The position numbers were made by a program, and so were the translations under genes. The notes beneath the pieces were generated by a model that worked only from the letters and a program-made list of their open reading frames with translations, did not search any database and had not been told where the DNA came from. This document shows positions 23,201-35,720 of a DNA stretch of 64,000 nt, in pieces. The stretch is from Triops longicaudatus (taxonomy: Eukaryota > Arthropoda > Branchiopoda > Notostraca > Triopsidae): assembly GCA_022885665.1 (NCBI GenBank), contig JAGQDJ010000066.1:248001-312000 (forward strand), read 5' to 3'. Every line of letters begins with the position of its first letter. Position 1 is the stretch's first letter.

Positions 23201-25630
23201 GACAATAAGGATGGTTAACGCGTTGTTGAGAAAACCGGTGTGCCAGTATGTAATCGTAGAAAGATGATGGAATTTTTGCACACTACAGCGTCACTTCAGT
23301 TATCTCTTGGAAACTATCACGGGATGAGGTCGTAATATCCTTAAATAGAAATACTTAAAATCTGAAGGCATAAAAGCTCAACGAAGATTTTGTCACGTGT
23401 AACGGGATATAAGTTTTAATAGCCATGAAGAGATAGGGTTAAGTGAACAACATAGGCTACTGAAATAGCGTGTTATAAGTCACTTTTGTGCTTATGGATA
23501 CATACCTGAAATGCCTTCATAAGTCCACCATTCGTCCCACTGAACCGCATACGATACTGAAAAAGTCAAGAAGCTTTAATTAGGTTTGAATTCATTGCGA
23601 ATCCCTTCTTTGTCAAAAAGCGCAATTTTGGGAAAGCCTAGTTATTTTTTTGGTTCATGACTTCGGATATCTTGACATCAATTGGTCGTTTTCAGGGTGG
23701 GGTCGCTTGGCAATCGGGATTTCGTGAGAAGCCGTCATAACCTTTGACCCTTCGTCTAGTAGTGATCATCCCTACCACCCCTTACTGGGATGTCAGGAAG
23801 GATTATGCTTTAATGTGCAATTGATCTCCCATGATTGAGAAAAAAGCTGAGCGAGATTACCGGAAAAAGCCAGGTTCAATTTCCTGTGCTGGGTCCGCCA
23901 ATCGCCAAATTGGCGGACATGCATGACAAATGCTCAGCACTGTTAGGGTTTTGAGAATTGATAAGCTCGGCTGCGTGCTGGGATTCTTGTATTGATTGTG
24001 ATCTGTCGCCTTACCTTACTACGGAATGTGTACGTTGCTTCAATTAAAACGTTTCGCTCGAAAAGACAGTCGTGACTAGTCGAGAGACCCGGGTCTCAGT
24101 ACTTGAATTGTCGGTGCGAATCTTCCGCAAGTTAGCCGCGCAAGAGGATTGATATTCTTTGACCAAGTTCTCTAGTCCAAATGTTAAAAGCTAAAACTAG
24201 CCTTAAAGGATTCGGTGAGAAATCTGTCAAGCATTTTGATGAAGTCATTATATGACAGTCTTTTTTCTTTTCCGAGCCTTCAAAAGCAGCCAAAGAGCGA
24301 CCAGTAGGACGTTCTACAGCCCAACGTGTAATTTTGAGGAAGCACTGTGACTGGGAATCCATGGCCAGATATAATGTGATGTATTTCCTCCGCTCGAAGC
24401 ACTTCGGAACGATCTTGTAGCTTACCCTTTTTATGGGCAAACAAAAAGGCAGGTTGAAAGGTTCTTTTGAACGTGGAACTATGGGAGAGGAAAGACTCCC
24501 GTAATCAGAAAAATGGCTAGCTATGGTTGAGGTAAACACGGCACGCATTACGTGAGCATTACATAGATTTGAGCTGGGTTGTCGTGTTCATTATCATAAG
24601 AGCACAGCAAAGAGCTAAGGGATGATCGTTGGGCTTTTTTTTCTCTCGTTCTTGTCTCGTTGATCAGGGCATCTAAGGATGCGAATGCCATGCCATCGGA
24701 AAGGAGGCGTTCGCGTACTGATAATTGATCAGTTAAGTATAGGAAAGCATAACAGAACCAAATGGAAGTATGGAGAGCAGTTGAAACTTGTATTTGTTTC
24801 CTTTTTTTCTAGTGTTTCTCTACTCAAGTTTTCTGCCTGGGCAAGTTTTGCTCAAATAAGAGGTCTTTTGTTCTGTGGACTGGCGGGAAGTTGATGAGTA
24901 ATTAGCCAAAAGGTGGACGTGCTGTGCGGCTAACATGCTGACCAACGGATTCGGATGCCTTGGCTCCTCCGGACTGATATTGTTGCAAGGTTCGTGATCA
25001 TTAAGTCTAGGAGCGTGCTGGCTGCTGCCATTTCAGTGTTGCTGTTGATAGATTTTTTCTAGTCTTTGTCCTTTAGTCTGTAACCTGGATCAAATTAAAG
25101 AGCGATCTCTAGGGCCAACTGCCTCCCCTTTCCCTGAATAGCAATTAGCCTTCTTTCCTGTCTCTTGTAGCAACGCTCGTCTCCCGAAACCACAGCGAAA
25201 AAAAAATCGACAAAGAGAAACCAAAATGGACCTCAACGTATTGACAACATTAGCGGACTCCATTACCTAGCAGCTTTAGAACTAGGACTCGATCATGCTT
25301 GTTTCTTCGGACATAGAAAATTTACAAGGGTCAAAGAATATAATGAGCTTTACGAAGGTAAATAAGATTTCCTTGTCCAGAGACGCGTTTCTACCCACGT
25401 ATGGAGCTTTAAGAACGAAAAATCGTTCCTATATTTTTTGCGTTACTTTTCCTAACGTGTTATACGGGAAAAAATCTAGTGCGCCTAAAAAAATAGAAGT
25501 TGAGGCAAACAAGCATGGGCAGCAGTAAGATATCCGATATACCTGGTGTATGCTGAATGCAAAGAAGAAGCAGGAAAAGTCCCGCGAGGGACATGAACCA
25601 AGGGGCTTGTCCCTTGACTGGAATTTCCAT
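14253..25630 (-). CDS. Secreted carbonic anhydrase-related protein, CA10/CA11 type, 9 exons, 327 aa
   Basis: A catalytically inactive member of the alpha-carbonic anhydrase family; vertebrate CA10 and CA11 are secreted neurexin ligands (family knowledge). Exons on minus: 25543-25630, 23506-23556, 19699-19835, 15181-15372, 14998-15093, 14782-14848, 14560-14714, 14373-14504 and 14253-14318; phases join and total 328 codons. Exon 1 is a signal peptide (MEIPVKGQAPWF then SLAGLFLLLLC). Then come WDEWWTYEGISGPAFWGLIN, RRQSPINV, NITGGPLSYRYEV, QGSEHT, PNPEL-like SNPELRIIT, YITKQQLYALRRL and NYRPIQPTHHRPLRTNI, the CA10/11 signature. Zinc His94 aligns with Ala133 and His119 with Gln158; His96 is kept (His135). 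N-glycosylation sequons occur at Asn110 and Asn117. The last exon (KTCVTMQKEIYYQANNFWQL) follows a 54-nt intron; reading through gives a false stop at 14346. The start could be ATG 25639 or 25642 instead. Confidence 0.93.
16130..16284 (-). mobile_element. Terminal fragment of a probable pogo/Tigger-like DNA transposon
   Basis: Read on the minus strand, the piece begins TA then CAGTGGAAACCACTTTATAG and continues with repeated TTATAGCGAA motifs, including an inverted pair near 16132-16170. A CAGT terminus next to TA and the TATAGCG / TATAACG sub-repeats are typical of pogo-family ends. I could not find the opposite terminus, so it is a fragment or a diverged copy. Confidence 0.35.
16846..17010 (+). 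mobile_element. Small inverted-repeat element, diverged copy 3
   Basis: Starts CAGGGACGTACCCGGGATTT then GGTTCGAGAGG, closely matching the 5' end of the copy at 8001. The 3' part (GGGGAGGGAATCCCTATAAA then CTCCCC) resembles the 3' part of the copy at 50406. The middle is diverged, contains a G10 run, and the right boundary is approximate. Confidence 0.5.
18234..18300 (+). mobile_element. Second pogo/Tigger-like terminus fragment
   Basis: The sequence TAGTAAACCTCGTTATAACG after TA resembles the CAGTAAAACCTCGTTATAACG type of terminal repeat. No partner end or transposase remnant was located. Confidence 0.35.
19836..23505 (-). other. CARP intron 2 (3.7 kb)
   Basis: Flanked by donor TCAG|GTATG at 23506 and acceptor TTGCAG at 19836. 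It contains a T10-G13 tract at 20191-20213, a palindromic cluster ACGACGTCGACGTCGG near 22425-22440, and a comparatively G-rich stretch at about 21-22.5 kb. No nested gene is supported. Confidence 0.7.
20191..20213 (+). repeat. T10-G13 homopolymer junction
   Basis: Ten T followed directly by thirteen G. The G13 run could fold into a G-quadruplex and is prone to sequencing and assembly error. Confidence 0.85.
23557..25542 (-). other. CARP intron 1 (2.0 kb)
   Basis: Separates the signal-peptide exon from the WDEWWTYEG exon, with donor ACACCAG|GTATAT and acceptor TTTTTCAG. A 138-codon open frame at 24132-24548 (minus) has no recognisable motif and is most likely chance. Confidence 0.7.
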
Positions 25631-28600
25631 GTCGGTCATCATCTCATTTTTTGACAAAAACCACATGGCAGGAACAGATAGGATTTGCGGTTCATGACTT
25701 CCACCACGACACACATGTACGAGTCCCCAAACCAGTTACGAGAGTTGAACAGAACATAAAACATCAACTTTTCCACGTGTCAGAACAAGGGGTCTTGTCT
25801 TGCATTCCTGCACTTATTATTGCTGTCTGTTGGGCTTGAAATGCTCCCGTTTTCCCCGAAACTGTGAGTGCGACGTGTAGCACGCCGGTACAGCGATCTT
25901 CCTCGATCTGGGAATTCTACACAAATGAGCCGCATGTGTAAGCTTGATTCCAAGTTTTATATAGTGATGGGGGTAAGCTCGGGCACATGCGCGACATTAC
26001 TGCGAACTTGTGTGTATGTGTGTGAGAGGATCCTAGCCAGGAGCAGGAGAAGGGGAAAGCAAGAGAGCCACAGGACATTGAAGTTTTCCTAGAAAATTCA
26101 GCGGGTTGGAAAATGCACCCAGTGCAGTTTAATCGATGTTTTTATATGTTGGGAGAATGGTTTGGAGAGCTCCAGGCTAATTAGTAGTTGATCTCGTGCG
26201 CTCCATAGAGGGAAACTCAGCCTGTTCTTTTTAATTGGGCAACCGAAGGCAAGCACGATCATCCATGTAATAGAACGAGACCGCGAATAACGCAAGAACA
26301 AGTCCTCCAAAAGCAAAAGTGCACAGGCTACTAAGTCTTATAAAACCCCAGTTTGGGATGGAGGAATTGGATGTTGTAACAAGAACAGTGAAGAGCTTTG
26401 TCTTTCCCTCTTCCATCAAACTAAGGGCTGTTGGGGGTTAAAAAGGTAACATGTTCACTTTTTAACGAAACGAAACTATGCAGTCGTTCACGCAGCGTCC
26501 AGGTGAGATTGTTACGTGGTTGTTAGTGTCTTAAATTTATGTATTCAGTGTGCCTATTAATTTTTGGAAAACTGACGTAATCGACGTAATACGTTATTAC
26601 ACCCCTATCATGACTTCTTTATTGTAACGCTGTCAGCTTATGGGAGGAATGGGAATCGAGCAAAGTTTCAATGTAAGCTGCTCTGTATACTTGGGGGTTT
26701 ACCATAAACTTTCACCGGAAATTTACATAAAAGCAATGGCTGATATGCAACAGGGAATCTGTCTCAGTCTCGAGTTAATCGTATTATCTTCCGTCGTTTG
26801 CCCGTATCTCAATCGCTAGTCGTTGATTCTGGGGATCCCTTTTTGTATTCCGTCCTTGTGCACGTGTATTGTCTTCATCTTTTGTGTTAAAGAAAACGTG
26901 GCCGCGATCTGCGTTTGTTTTGAGAATCGGATAACATGCATGCCACTGAAGAATTCCAACAATAAAAGCATGGAAATGCCTTGTGTAAATTTTCGTCACA
27001 AGCGACGGAATTCTCACGCGAGTCTAATCTGCTGGCCGTTTGACCAGAGTACCACAACAAACGACCATGGGAATTGCCCTTCTTAAGAAATCACTTTGGT
27101 TACAGTATTACCCTCATAATGTAACATGCAATTCAGTTTCGTGTCATACTTCGCATCGTGATCACAGTGGTTGTATCTTTTTCTCTCTTATGTTCGTAAA
27201 CTTGTTTAAATGTGCAGAAAGGGAAGTAAGCGGGGAGTACTTAAATAGGAATAAAATTAATAAATTAGATAATCATGAAAATGAAACTTTATAAGCAAGA
27301 AAAAAGTGCGAAAGTGGTCTAATTAAACTGAGTAGTAATTGTTGTTTTCCGTACAATTTCATATCCGTAAGGAATTGGGAAGAGTATATTGAGAAGCATA
27401 GGGAAGTTTGACTTGAGATTCCTTAATTAGCTCCGTATAGCTAAAAGGTGAAGTGTGATAGTTGTCTAGAAAGTCAGGGATCAGTCGTGTGGGATACAAG
27501 GCATCCTAGTCTATAGCAATCAGACTTGTCTCATTTAGGAATGGACTGCACGATACACAGCAAACTGAGATGGAAAACCTTAACAGACTAACAATATTCA
27601 TTAGCAGTAATTCGGTTCATGAAACATTGCGTGGGCGCGGGCAATAACTTCTCTTGGATCTTTCGTGTTCCGCTGGCTGCGGTCCCGTAGGTTCGTTCAA
27701 CATTGGGAGGTTTATCTCAGGGAAGATGAACTTTCAAGATAGCGTTTGTCGGATGAAAAGAGATATACACTTGTTCTTGTGGATCAAGCTAGACACTAGC
27801 TTTACTAACCCCCAAGGCTTAAAGGACCCTTGAAATCTATGTGCAAAAATGCGCTTAAAGTAGGAGGAACAAAAGGATCACCACAAGGAGCTATTCATGG
27901 GTTTTTCCTTCCAATACGCTCTTCAAACGCTCATGTAACTTTAGAGAACCCTATATGTTAGCATTCTACTTGACATACCCGTGTTCCTTATTAAATACTA
28001 TTTCATAACGCGTTGCAAGGGAAGTGTATTCCAACATTTTGGAAAGGTAAAAAAATAGAATAGTGCAACAATGCAGAACTATAGTTCAAGTTAGAATAGA
28101 AAGTAAAATTAGTTTACTTCGATGCTTAAAAAGAGGGCGTAAGTTGTATATGTTCAAGATAATATCCTAAGAACTATTAAAAATAGTTTACTGTTCTTTC
28201 TAAAAGACACGATTATTATTCCTTAAAGACTGAGATTATAAAGGGCCCAAGATATTTTAGGAAGGGATTATCCTTTATTCGATATTGAACGGACATAGAA
28301 AAAAAATTGTGGGAGAGGCTATAGAGAGATATAGGAAGATAGGTGTCCAGATTATTGAACATTTTCAGGTGACCAAATTCTCACGTTAGGGGGTCTAAAT
28401 CTTGAGAAGGGTACTTTTGATGACTTTGTGATGGAGTATTACGATCCGAACTTCAAGGGTCATAAAACTTCCCTGGGTAGACTACAACAGCTCCAGGTTT
28501 TCTTGCTATAGCCCAGTTCTTGCTCTTGTGGTAAGTTTTTTCCCGTCTTCTTCCGTATTGTGTAAATATTTATTGGTATGGACATTTTCAGCTAGCACTG

Positions 28601-31600
28601 AATCGCTGTTCATGTTCTTTTTCTAGACAGTTTTTTTCTCTCTTTTTTGTTATAGGACTCGGAACTGAAGGGTCGTTCCTTTGTGTTGGGGCCTAATGAT
28701 AGTGCTTACCGTAAGTTAAAGTGACAGAGTTTATCGGGACCAATCTGTCCCGCGTAAATAATTAAGCATAAGAACCTTTGCTTGGGGGATCTTCTCTCCA
28801 CCATTAAATAAGACGAGCTAAGAGGCGGGTCCCTATGCTACTGTTTCATGGGGTTAATAATAGTAATATTTTGTGCAAGAAGGTCTCGTTTCTTCGTATA
28901 GGACGCCGCAAAAGAATGAGTACAATTAATAACGGATGGCTCATTGTGCTATATGTTGGGCTATATACGTCTACGGTGTGTAGAAAACAGAAGATTACAG
29001 ATGGGTTATCGACAGCGTAATTGCGGACCTTTGGCAAGAACAGGACGGTGGCGTTCTGTTAAAGTCAAGAACAATCCTTCTTTCGGTCATTTGGTTGTAA
29101 GTTATTCATAAAACGCTTCAATACGAGAACAGTATGGAGTTTCTGCTTTTACCTGTGTAGTGGATATCCAGTGATAGCCAGCGCCAGCGAGAAGGCAGTT
29201 TATCGGTCTTTGACAAGCAGGAAGTTGTCACCTGTTTTCTGCTTATATATGAAGTGGTATGAGACATTTGATAAATGGTGTTGTGTACCTTTTTCATTCC
29301 CTGTGGCTCTCTTTTTGAGAAAGAAGTTCAATCATTGCCGTGCATGGGGTCCTTGGTATCAGAGAAAGTGTCCGAAGAGTTCCGAAGAGTGAGTTAGCAC
29401 CGTCCTCGTTTATCCATCCCTCCAATTGCGCTCTTATCATGTCAGCCAGATAATTAATAAAACCTTTTGGCTGCCAGTACCATGAAAAGTAGCTCTGCTG
29501 GCTTTTGTGTGCTTCTTCCTGTCCAATTTTACTTCGCAAAGGAGTGAGTGTAGAAAAGCCTACGTGGGATTTGACATGTGTTGATCAACAGGGTTTTGTC
29601 ACTCGCTCAATGCGGCTGTTGTGATTCATGATCGCTCCAAGATGAACAGCTTGGATAAGTAGGCAAAAAACTTCCCATCTCTTGAAAACCAAACCGATGA
29701 GGATTTTAGTCTAGAGGCACCGGTTTCTATACAACTCTCTCGTGTATAATTATGTCTGCACTTGTAGCTTTGCTAAGCGAGATAACTGTGCATGCTTTCC
29801 GCTCGGGAGCATGAATTTAGGAGGATGCACTAGGGTGTGTTAGCTTAGATTAGTTTTGGCTTGTTTAGTGCAATACTAGGGTTGTTTATTCCTGAAGATC
29901 TAATTACACTGTCGCTCTATTGCAAAATCACAGCATGAGAGTGCCTTCATAGCGGTTTGAAGCATTCTAGAATAGGAACCACCCACGGACACAAGTAGTA
30001 TTCGCTACTTACAAGGCGCAGAGCTTTAGCCGAATTTTAAGCATTATGGTTGTAGTAAAACTAAGATTTACTAGAAAATTGGGGCCAGTGCGTTGATAGT
30101 CGTAAAGTGAAATATTCGGAACGGAATATTAGAAATACCAACAAGCAAAAAAAAAAAGGCTGCGTTTTTTTTTTAGTACATTTGAAGTATTTCTTCAGCG
30201 AATTTCAGTTTCAGATTTCATCGGGTGAGCTAAAAGAAGACAAAAAAGGTTAAGTTTGAAACAAAGCAGCGTAAATTCGGTAATTTACAATAAAGCTAGT
30301 CCTACGATAATTAACATAATGGAAGGTTTCTGTAACGGGAGTTTAATAAATTGGAGTTCATTATGAAATCATTATGAGGATTAAGGTACTAATCCTTTCT
30401 CTTCCTCTGTGTCAGTTGCCACTTACTGTCGTGATATCAAAAGAGCTTCGGTAAAGTTGCAAGGTGCGACTATCATGTCAAATCCTTTAGTTAAGACACC
30501 ATATCGTTTAATGATTGGTGTCCGTGCTTTGAGGAACTGTAAAAGCTGCGAAAACTAGTCATTAAACACCAACGTGTAGTATAGGGTCTGGAGACGGGCA
30601 TTGTTCAAGTCAGTCAATTAAATTAAAGTTAATTCAGCACAAATATAACTGACTTGAATGTAATCTTGGATTTTAGCTTCTTTTTTTGTGTGTGCCTTGA
30701 AATAGCGACTAGATTAGTTGAAATTGACTTTGAAGGAAGACTTGCTTTAACAGAAAAAGTCTTGTGTTTTTTCCTTTCAAAACCAATTTTCTTAAATCAG
30801 CGAGAGTTTTGACTTGTTTATAAAGTAACATTGGCTTTGAAATCTCCCTTGTGATTGTGAGCAAAGTGGACTTTCCAAGCAGATTTAGTTTGATTTTAAT
30901 TGAAAAATAGCTGAAAGTTTTGATGAATTAATTTGCAGTCGTTTGCCACTTACCAAGGCTGCTTGCCTATTTTCTGTAAAGACCAAGAATACCTTAGTTG
31001 TGAAACTTTCTTTTGCTGTTAATATTAAAGATGCTAACAATTTAAAAAGAATTTGTAATAAGTATTGCTTCTGGAAGTATTTAAGTAAGTATTTTTTTCA
31101 GAACTTTGTTATCAATCCAATTTTATTTATTCTCTTTTAATTTGGACGACTCAGCTTTAGGTTAGAAAAACGTTAATGTACTAGGACCAGTTGGGTAGAG
31201 TAGGTGAGATAACACATTCCTAGTTTTTGCTAATATATGATGAACTAAAAGTGAAACGTGAATTAGATAACGCGGCAGGACATTACCTTACATTCCTGAG
31301 TGACATATTCGTGCAATCACCATCATAATTATACGTGGTAAGGTTTCAAAAAATTTGGTTCCGTGCAACAATGAAGGTGATACGATTGCAAACAACCCAG
31401 TCTTTTCTTTATTGTGTAGCTGAAGGTCAAATTTTCTCTTTCGTACCTCTCAAACATGAGGAGCCAGTACTCAAATGTTTCTTTCAGCAAGCAAGCATCT
31501 TTGATTCCAAGTCTTAGAAACTTCGTTCATAATCAAAATGGTGTAAATTAGCATAAGGCAATCACATCGCTAACCAGTCAATGCCTTGTTGGTATTAAAG

Positions 31601-32351
31601 AAAAAAAATTAAGTGATGTTTAGAAAGCGAGTTTGTCACACATAGCAAGCACCTCATCAGGAAGGTGAATCACACTTAATCGAAACATCTTATTTACCTA
31701 GAATAACAATACAGTTTCTGCAATGGAATCTTGGGGGAAATAATACAAATCCTTTTAACAGCATGTTTCTGCAAAGCACACAGAAACATTCGTTGATTCA
31801 TTATTTATTGCAATTACTACATAGGTTTCGGATTGAAAGCCACAGGAGCACATTGTTGGTTCAACCATCAATATTTTCAGTGAGCGAAGGGAGCTCTTAA
31901 GTATCAAATTTGATGGAATGGGAAGCGCACAAAAATCCGATTCCCGTTAGCATCAATACTGGTTGCCTAGTCGGGTTGGCTTGGTAAGACATTATCATTT
32001 CATGGCGACCGACTCAGGGTATAGGGAAACGGAATTGTAGCCAGGCTTGATCTGTTTGATCGAGAACTTGAAATTCTCCTTTTTCTTGGCTCTTTTTGTT
32101 TAAAGCACTTTTTTCCCACTGAGCTTGATGGATGTTTGCCGCCCAGTACGACACCTGCTCAGAGTAGGTTGTGCGGCTTTTGCAGTGGTAAAGAGAAATA
32201 GTTTTAGGTGCTGCATGCACGAAACGCATCCTTTAAGCATAACGCTAGCAGCCCAAGATACAAACGGTTAAAGTATGTCTGGACAAATATGTATGCTTTC
32301 GATGCTAAATCTTTGCAATGTTGAGAACTTTTAGGCAATTTAATTGTTTCT

Positions 32352-32383
32352 ATTTTTTTTATTATTATTATTATTTTTTTTTA
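32352..32383. repeat. T-tract flanking an ATT microsatellite
   Basis: A poly(T) run, about five ATT units, then another poly(T) run. Confidence 0.8.
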
Positions 32384-33069
32384 TGGGGAGGGCCATGACC
32401 CACGACCTTCAGGCTTCGGTATGACAGTATCTTGCTGATAGCGGATGTTAGATTGCCGTATTTTTTCTCGTACTTTGGAAACATAAATGTAACAACGCTT
32501 TTCCCCTCATTAACTAAATAGCTTTGTCCCAAGGTTTCATAAATGACTATTAAGCACAGCAAGGGTTGCGTGCCAAAGAACACAAACATTACTTATAGAA
32601 GTTTTTTTTTTTCTTTTCGTGATGTAGACGTGCGATAGAAAACTATAGAACTTATAGGAAGCAGAAACTAAGTAGTTTAACATGGTTGTAATCCTAATTA
32701 ATTCGTAATAACTTTCAACAGGGGGGGGTCCTTTTAGACCTTGTATGTTTCTCTTTCACGTTTCACAGTCAATTGACGAACAATGTGTAGGAGTAGGCTA
32801 CCTTATCTACGTTGCGTTTTGAGTATATATCGGGATTGGGGAAGATTAGGGGAGAAGTTTTCTGTCGGGGACACGAATGGAACTCCTATAGTGATCAAGA
32901 GTAAAGCTTTCAGAATCTTTTGGTGCGATCTGGGCATGACAACTTCCGGGAAAGAGTTGTAGTAGCTTACGGGAGAGTACCTTGAGTACTACAGACAGCT
33001 CTCTGTTTTAGGTTTATTGCAGACCTTGGCGACATAGGCATAGAAAACTACAGGATACTAACTTATCAC

Positions 33070-34093
33070 CAGGGTGGCCAAACGTCCTGTATTGAACGAG
33101 ATAGTCCCATTTTTTTGCCGTTTTTTGAGCGTCCCGGTTTTATTTGGCAAAAAAATCTGTTCCCTTTTCAAGAGGAAATAAAAAAGGTATGATAGGCTAC
33201 TAAACTTTAAAGATTTCCGTGTTAGAATTCACTTTTCTTATTTTTTATTTTCTCTAGACCTCGGCTATATTCACAAGAGGTTATGATTCAAAAGAAACTA
33301 CGTCATAAAATATTTACAGATTCTGTAACACTGCCATCAAGTGTTAGTATTAAAGCTTCATATGCGGCCAATGGCACCTCAGCCTATGAAACTCCAGACC
33401 CTACAAGATGTCTTAGAGTTCTGTTTAAGCGTATGACTGTAGTGTCGTCAAGTTTTTTCAAAGTATGTTGAGTCTGTTTCAAAAATTGAGCGAAACATTC
33501 TTGGACGTTTAGGGTTCAAAAGCGTAAAAATTTCTTAATGTCCTTTTCTCAAAATTTTCAAACACGGTAATTGTTATTGCGAAAATCTCATACGTCAGCG
33601 GAGCCGTTTTTAAGGCTTCAAAGTTTTCCGGATCAACTTTGAGTTTCTGCACAATCCCTGTCAGAAGGCTCATCCTTTGAGAATTTTTCTATCGACAATT
33701 TATCTTAAAAAAAATAAAATAAAAAATTCTAAAATTTCTCGACTTATCTTTAGGAAATTAATCGAGCTGCCATGGAAAAAAAATCTCAACCTCGATGGAT
33801 CCATAAGCTTACGCAATATTTTACTGTAGCAGAAGTTTTCTAAAGCATTTTCTAAAGCATTCTGTGTTTTTAATATAATGCAAAACAAACAAGCTATCCT
33901 CGCGTGTTTATCCCATCCTACCGCTCTTGTGTGGTCTTAAACAGCATAGCTAATATTTTTCAAATATATCACTGCAATGAAACAGCATAATGTCATACTT
34001 ATCCAACGTTTTCAATAGATTTTCCCCAAAAATATGATTTTTTAAATACAAAAATATATCCCTTTTTCGGCCCAATGAAATTTGGTCACCCTA
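33070..34093. mobile_element. hAT-like non-autonomous transposon, about 1.02 kb
   Basis: The left end is CAGGGTGGCCAAACGTCC; the right end, read inward, is TAGGGTGACCAAATTTC. The CAGGGTG(A/G)CCA terminus is a common hAT type. The flanks are CTTATCAC (33062-33069) and CTTATCCC (34094-34101), an 8-bp target duplication with one mismatch, which is the hAT duplication length. The interior is AT-rich with many stops. A 62-codon frame at 33283-33471 may be decayed coding sequence but has no motif I recognise. Confidence 0.75.
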
Positions 34094-34553
34094 CTTATCC
34101 CAGATTACTCCGTATGACCCTAGCCATTAGTCAGTCCTCCGAAAGATATTGGTGGAGTTGTACAATTTCCATACGCGGAATCGAGCATGTCTTTATGACG
34201 ATTTCAATAAAAAAAAATACACTGTGTTCGGTGTAAGTAGTTCCCACTCTTTGTCTGTTTCCACTGCCATCTTAGCACGTGTTAATGAGCAAATTAGAAC
34301 AGATTTCCGTGCAATTTTCGCCTGTTAACACGTTCTCATGACGTGTACAATTACAAACAGACCATGCATGATCTAAATACCATTCGTGTGTGAAATTATC
34401 GCCGTAATCTGCAATATTTTGCTTCGTAGCATGTTATAAGATGGCAATGGAAACGCAGCCTTTGAGACTAATGAAGCGGACGCAGTTGAATTCAAATCGG
34501 AGAATTTCTTCAGAACACGAAAGTACATGTACTGTACATACTAAACCGTATGC

Positions 34554-34889
34554 CAATGATCGGCAACCTACGGCCCGCTTACTCTATTTGTCCGGCCCGC
34601 GTGCTCGGACAGAGAATTACCTTTTAAGTTAAGAATAACATTTTATGTAAAATAGCAAGTTTTGGGTACAAAAAGTATACAAAATCTCACTTCTTCATAA
34701 TTCAAAACTTAATTTTCAAAGGGATTCTTTGTAAAAAAAATCAGTATTTGCTTTTTGCTCGAGTAGTATCCGATTAAGTATTTTAGTTGGCTAATCTAGT
34801 CCGCCTTCATGTTAACGTCTAGATCCGGCCCGCAGACACCTCACATGGTTTTAAACGGCCCGTGAAGGGGAAAAGGTTGCCGAGCCCTG
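34554..34889. mobile_element. hAT-like MITE, 336 bp
   Basis: The left end is CAATGATCGGCAACCTACGG followed by CCCGC; the right end, read inward, is CAGGGCTCGGCAACC, followed by CTTTTCCCC and an internal GGGCCG match. Ends of the form CAG(T/G)GGTCGGCAACC are widespread in animal hAT MITEs. The flanks are CCGTATGC (34546-34553) and CCGTGTGC (34890-34897), an 8-bp duplication with one mismatch. It lies about 460 bp from the other hAT-like element. Confidence 0.78.
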
Positions 34890-35667
34890 CCGTGTGCCAT
34901 AGCTGCTGTAAATATGGCTTCGAGCTAAGTAAAAACCAGTTTTCTTTAAGAACAGGGCTGTGGTCAAGATACAGGTCAAAACCTAGGTCATTTTTGACCG
35001 TGCGTTGATTCACATTGGATTAGGGCTTAAAATTTCCATGCACATTGGACTGCTCTCCTCACCTGGACCTTACTTTTTATACAAAAAGGGTCATTGACCT
35101 GAACCCTTCCTTTCCTGACTTGACCTTAAAACAGATAAAAAGTACGGATGTGTGTGAATGAAATGCGATTTTTTTTTAACATGCCAGATATTGTTCCAAT
35201 TCGTTTCTTTTCTTACAATAGGCATAGTCAAACCAATAAATATTAGGAATCTAGATTTTTTTCTAATTCCTGTGAAATTTACATCAGTAGCTTGTGTCAT
35301 TTCCGAGAAAGTTCAGTTCGTTATTTCTTAGTTTTTATATCAAATAAGATAATATAATAAATAATAAAATTGAATATTAATTAATTTTTCCCTAAAATAA
35401 TTGTTTTCAAAGAAAATTTATCGACTGTGTTTAACTGATCCAGGTTACAAACGCGTATAAAAATTTTTCTGCAAAAATTTTATTTCTGATTTTTGTAGTG
35501 CATTTTGTTGTGGGCATTTAAAGCTGTACCAACCACGGGTTAACTTTGAACATCAAATTTGAAAATACGAGACTCCCGGAATATTCCAATGATGTCCAAA
35601 GTCAAACGTTCATCTCATTTTGTAAAGCGATCCATATTAAACAATAGTTTTTCCTTTACTCGAAAAT

Positions 35668-35720
35668 CAGTCAAAATATAAAAAAAAAATAAAAAATAAA
35701 ATAAAAAAATAAATAAAATA
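35668..35720. repeat. A-rich low-complexity tract
   Basis: A-runs separated by single T residues, extending about 50 bp. Confidence 0.8.

Noticed and set aside
24132..24548. 138-codon open frame on minus inside CARP intron 1
   Set aside because: No domain, no splice partners, and the CARP model is complete without it.
26565..26610. Tandem CRE-like TGACGTAA / CGACGTAA sites about 0.9 kb upstream of CARP
   Set aside because: Short motifs of this kind are expected by chance; no further support.
33283..33471. Open frame inside the 1.02-kb hAT-like element as a transposase fragment
   Set aside because: No hAT dimerisation or BED-finger motif could be recognised in it.
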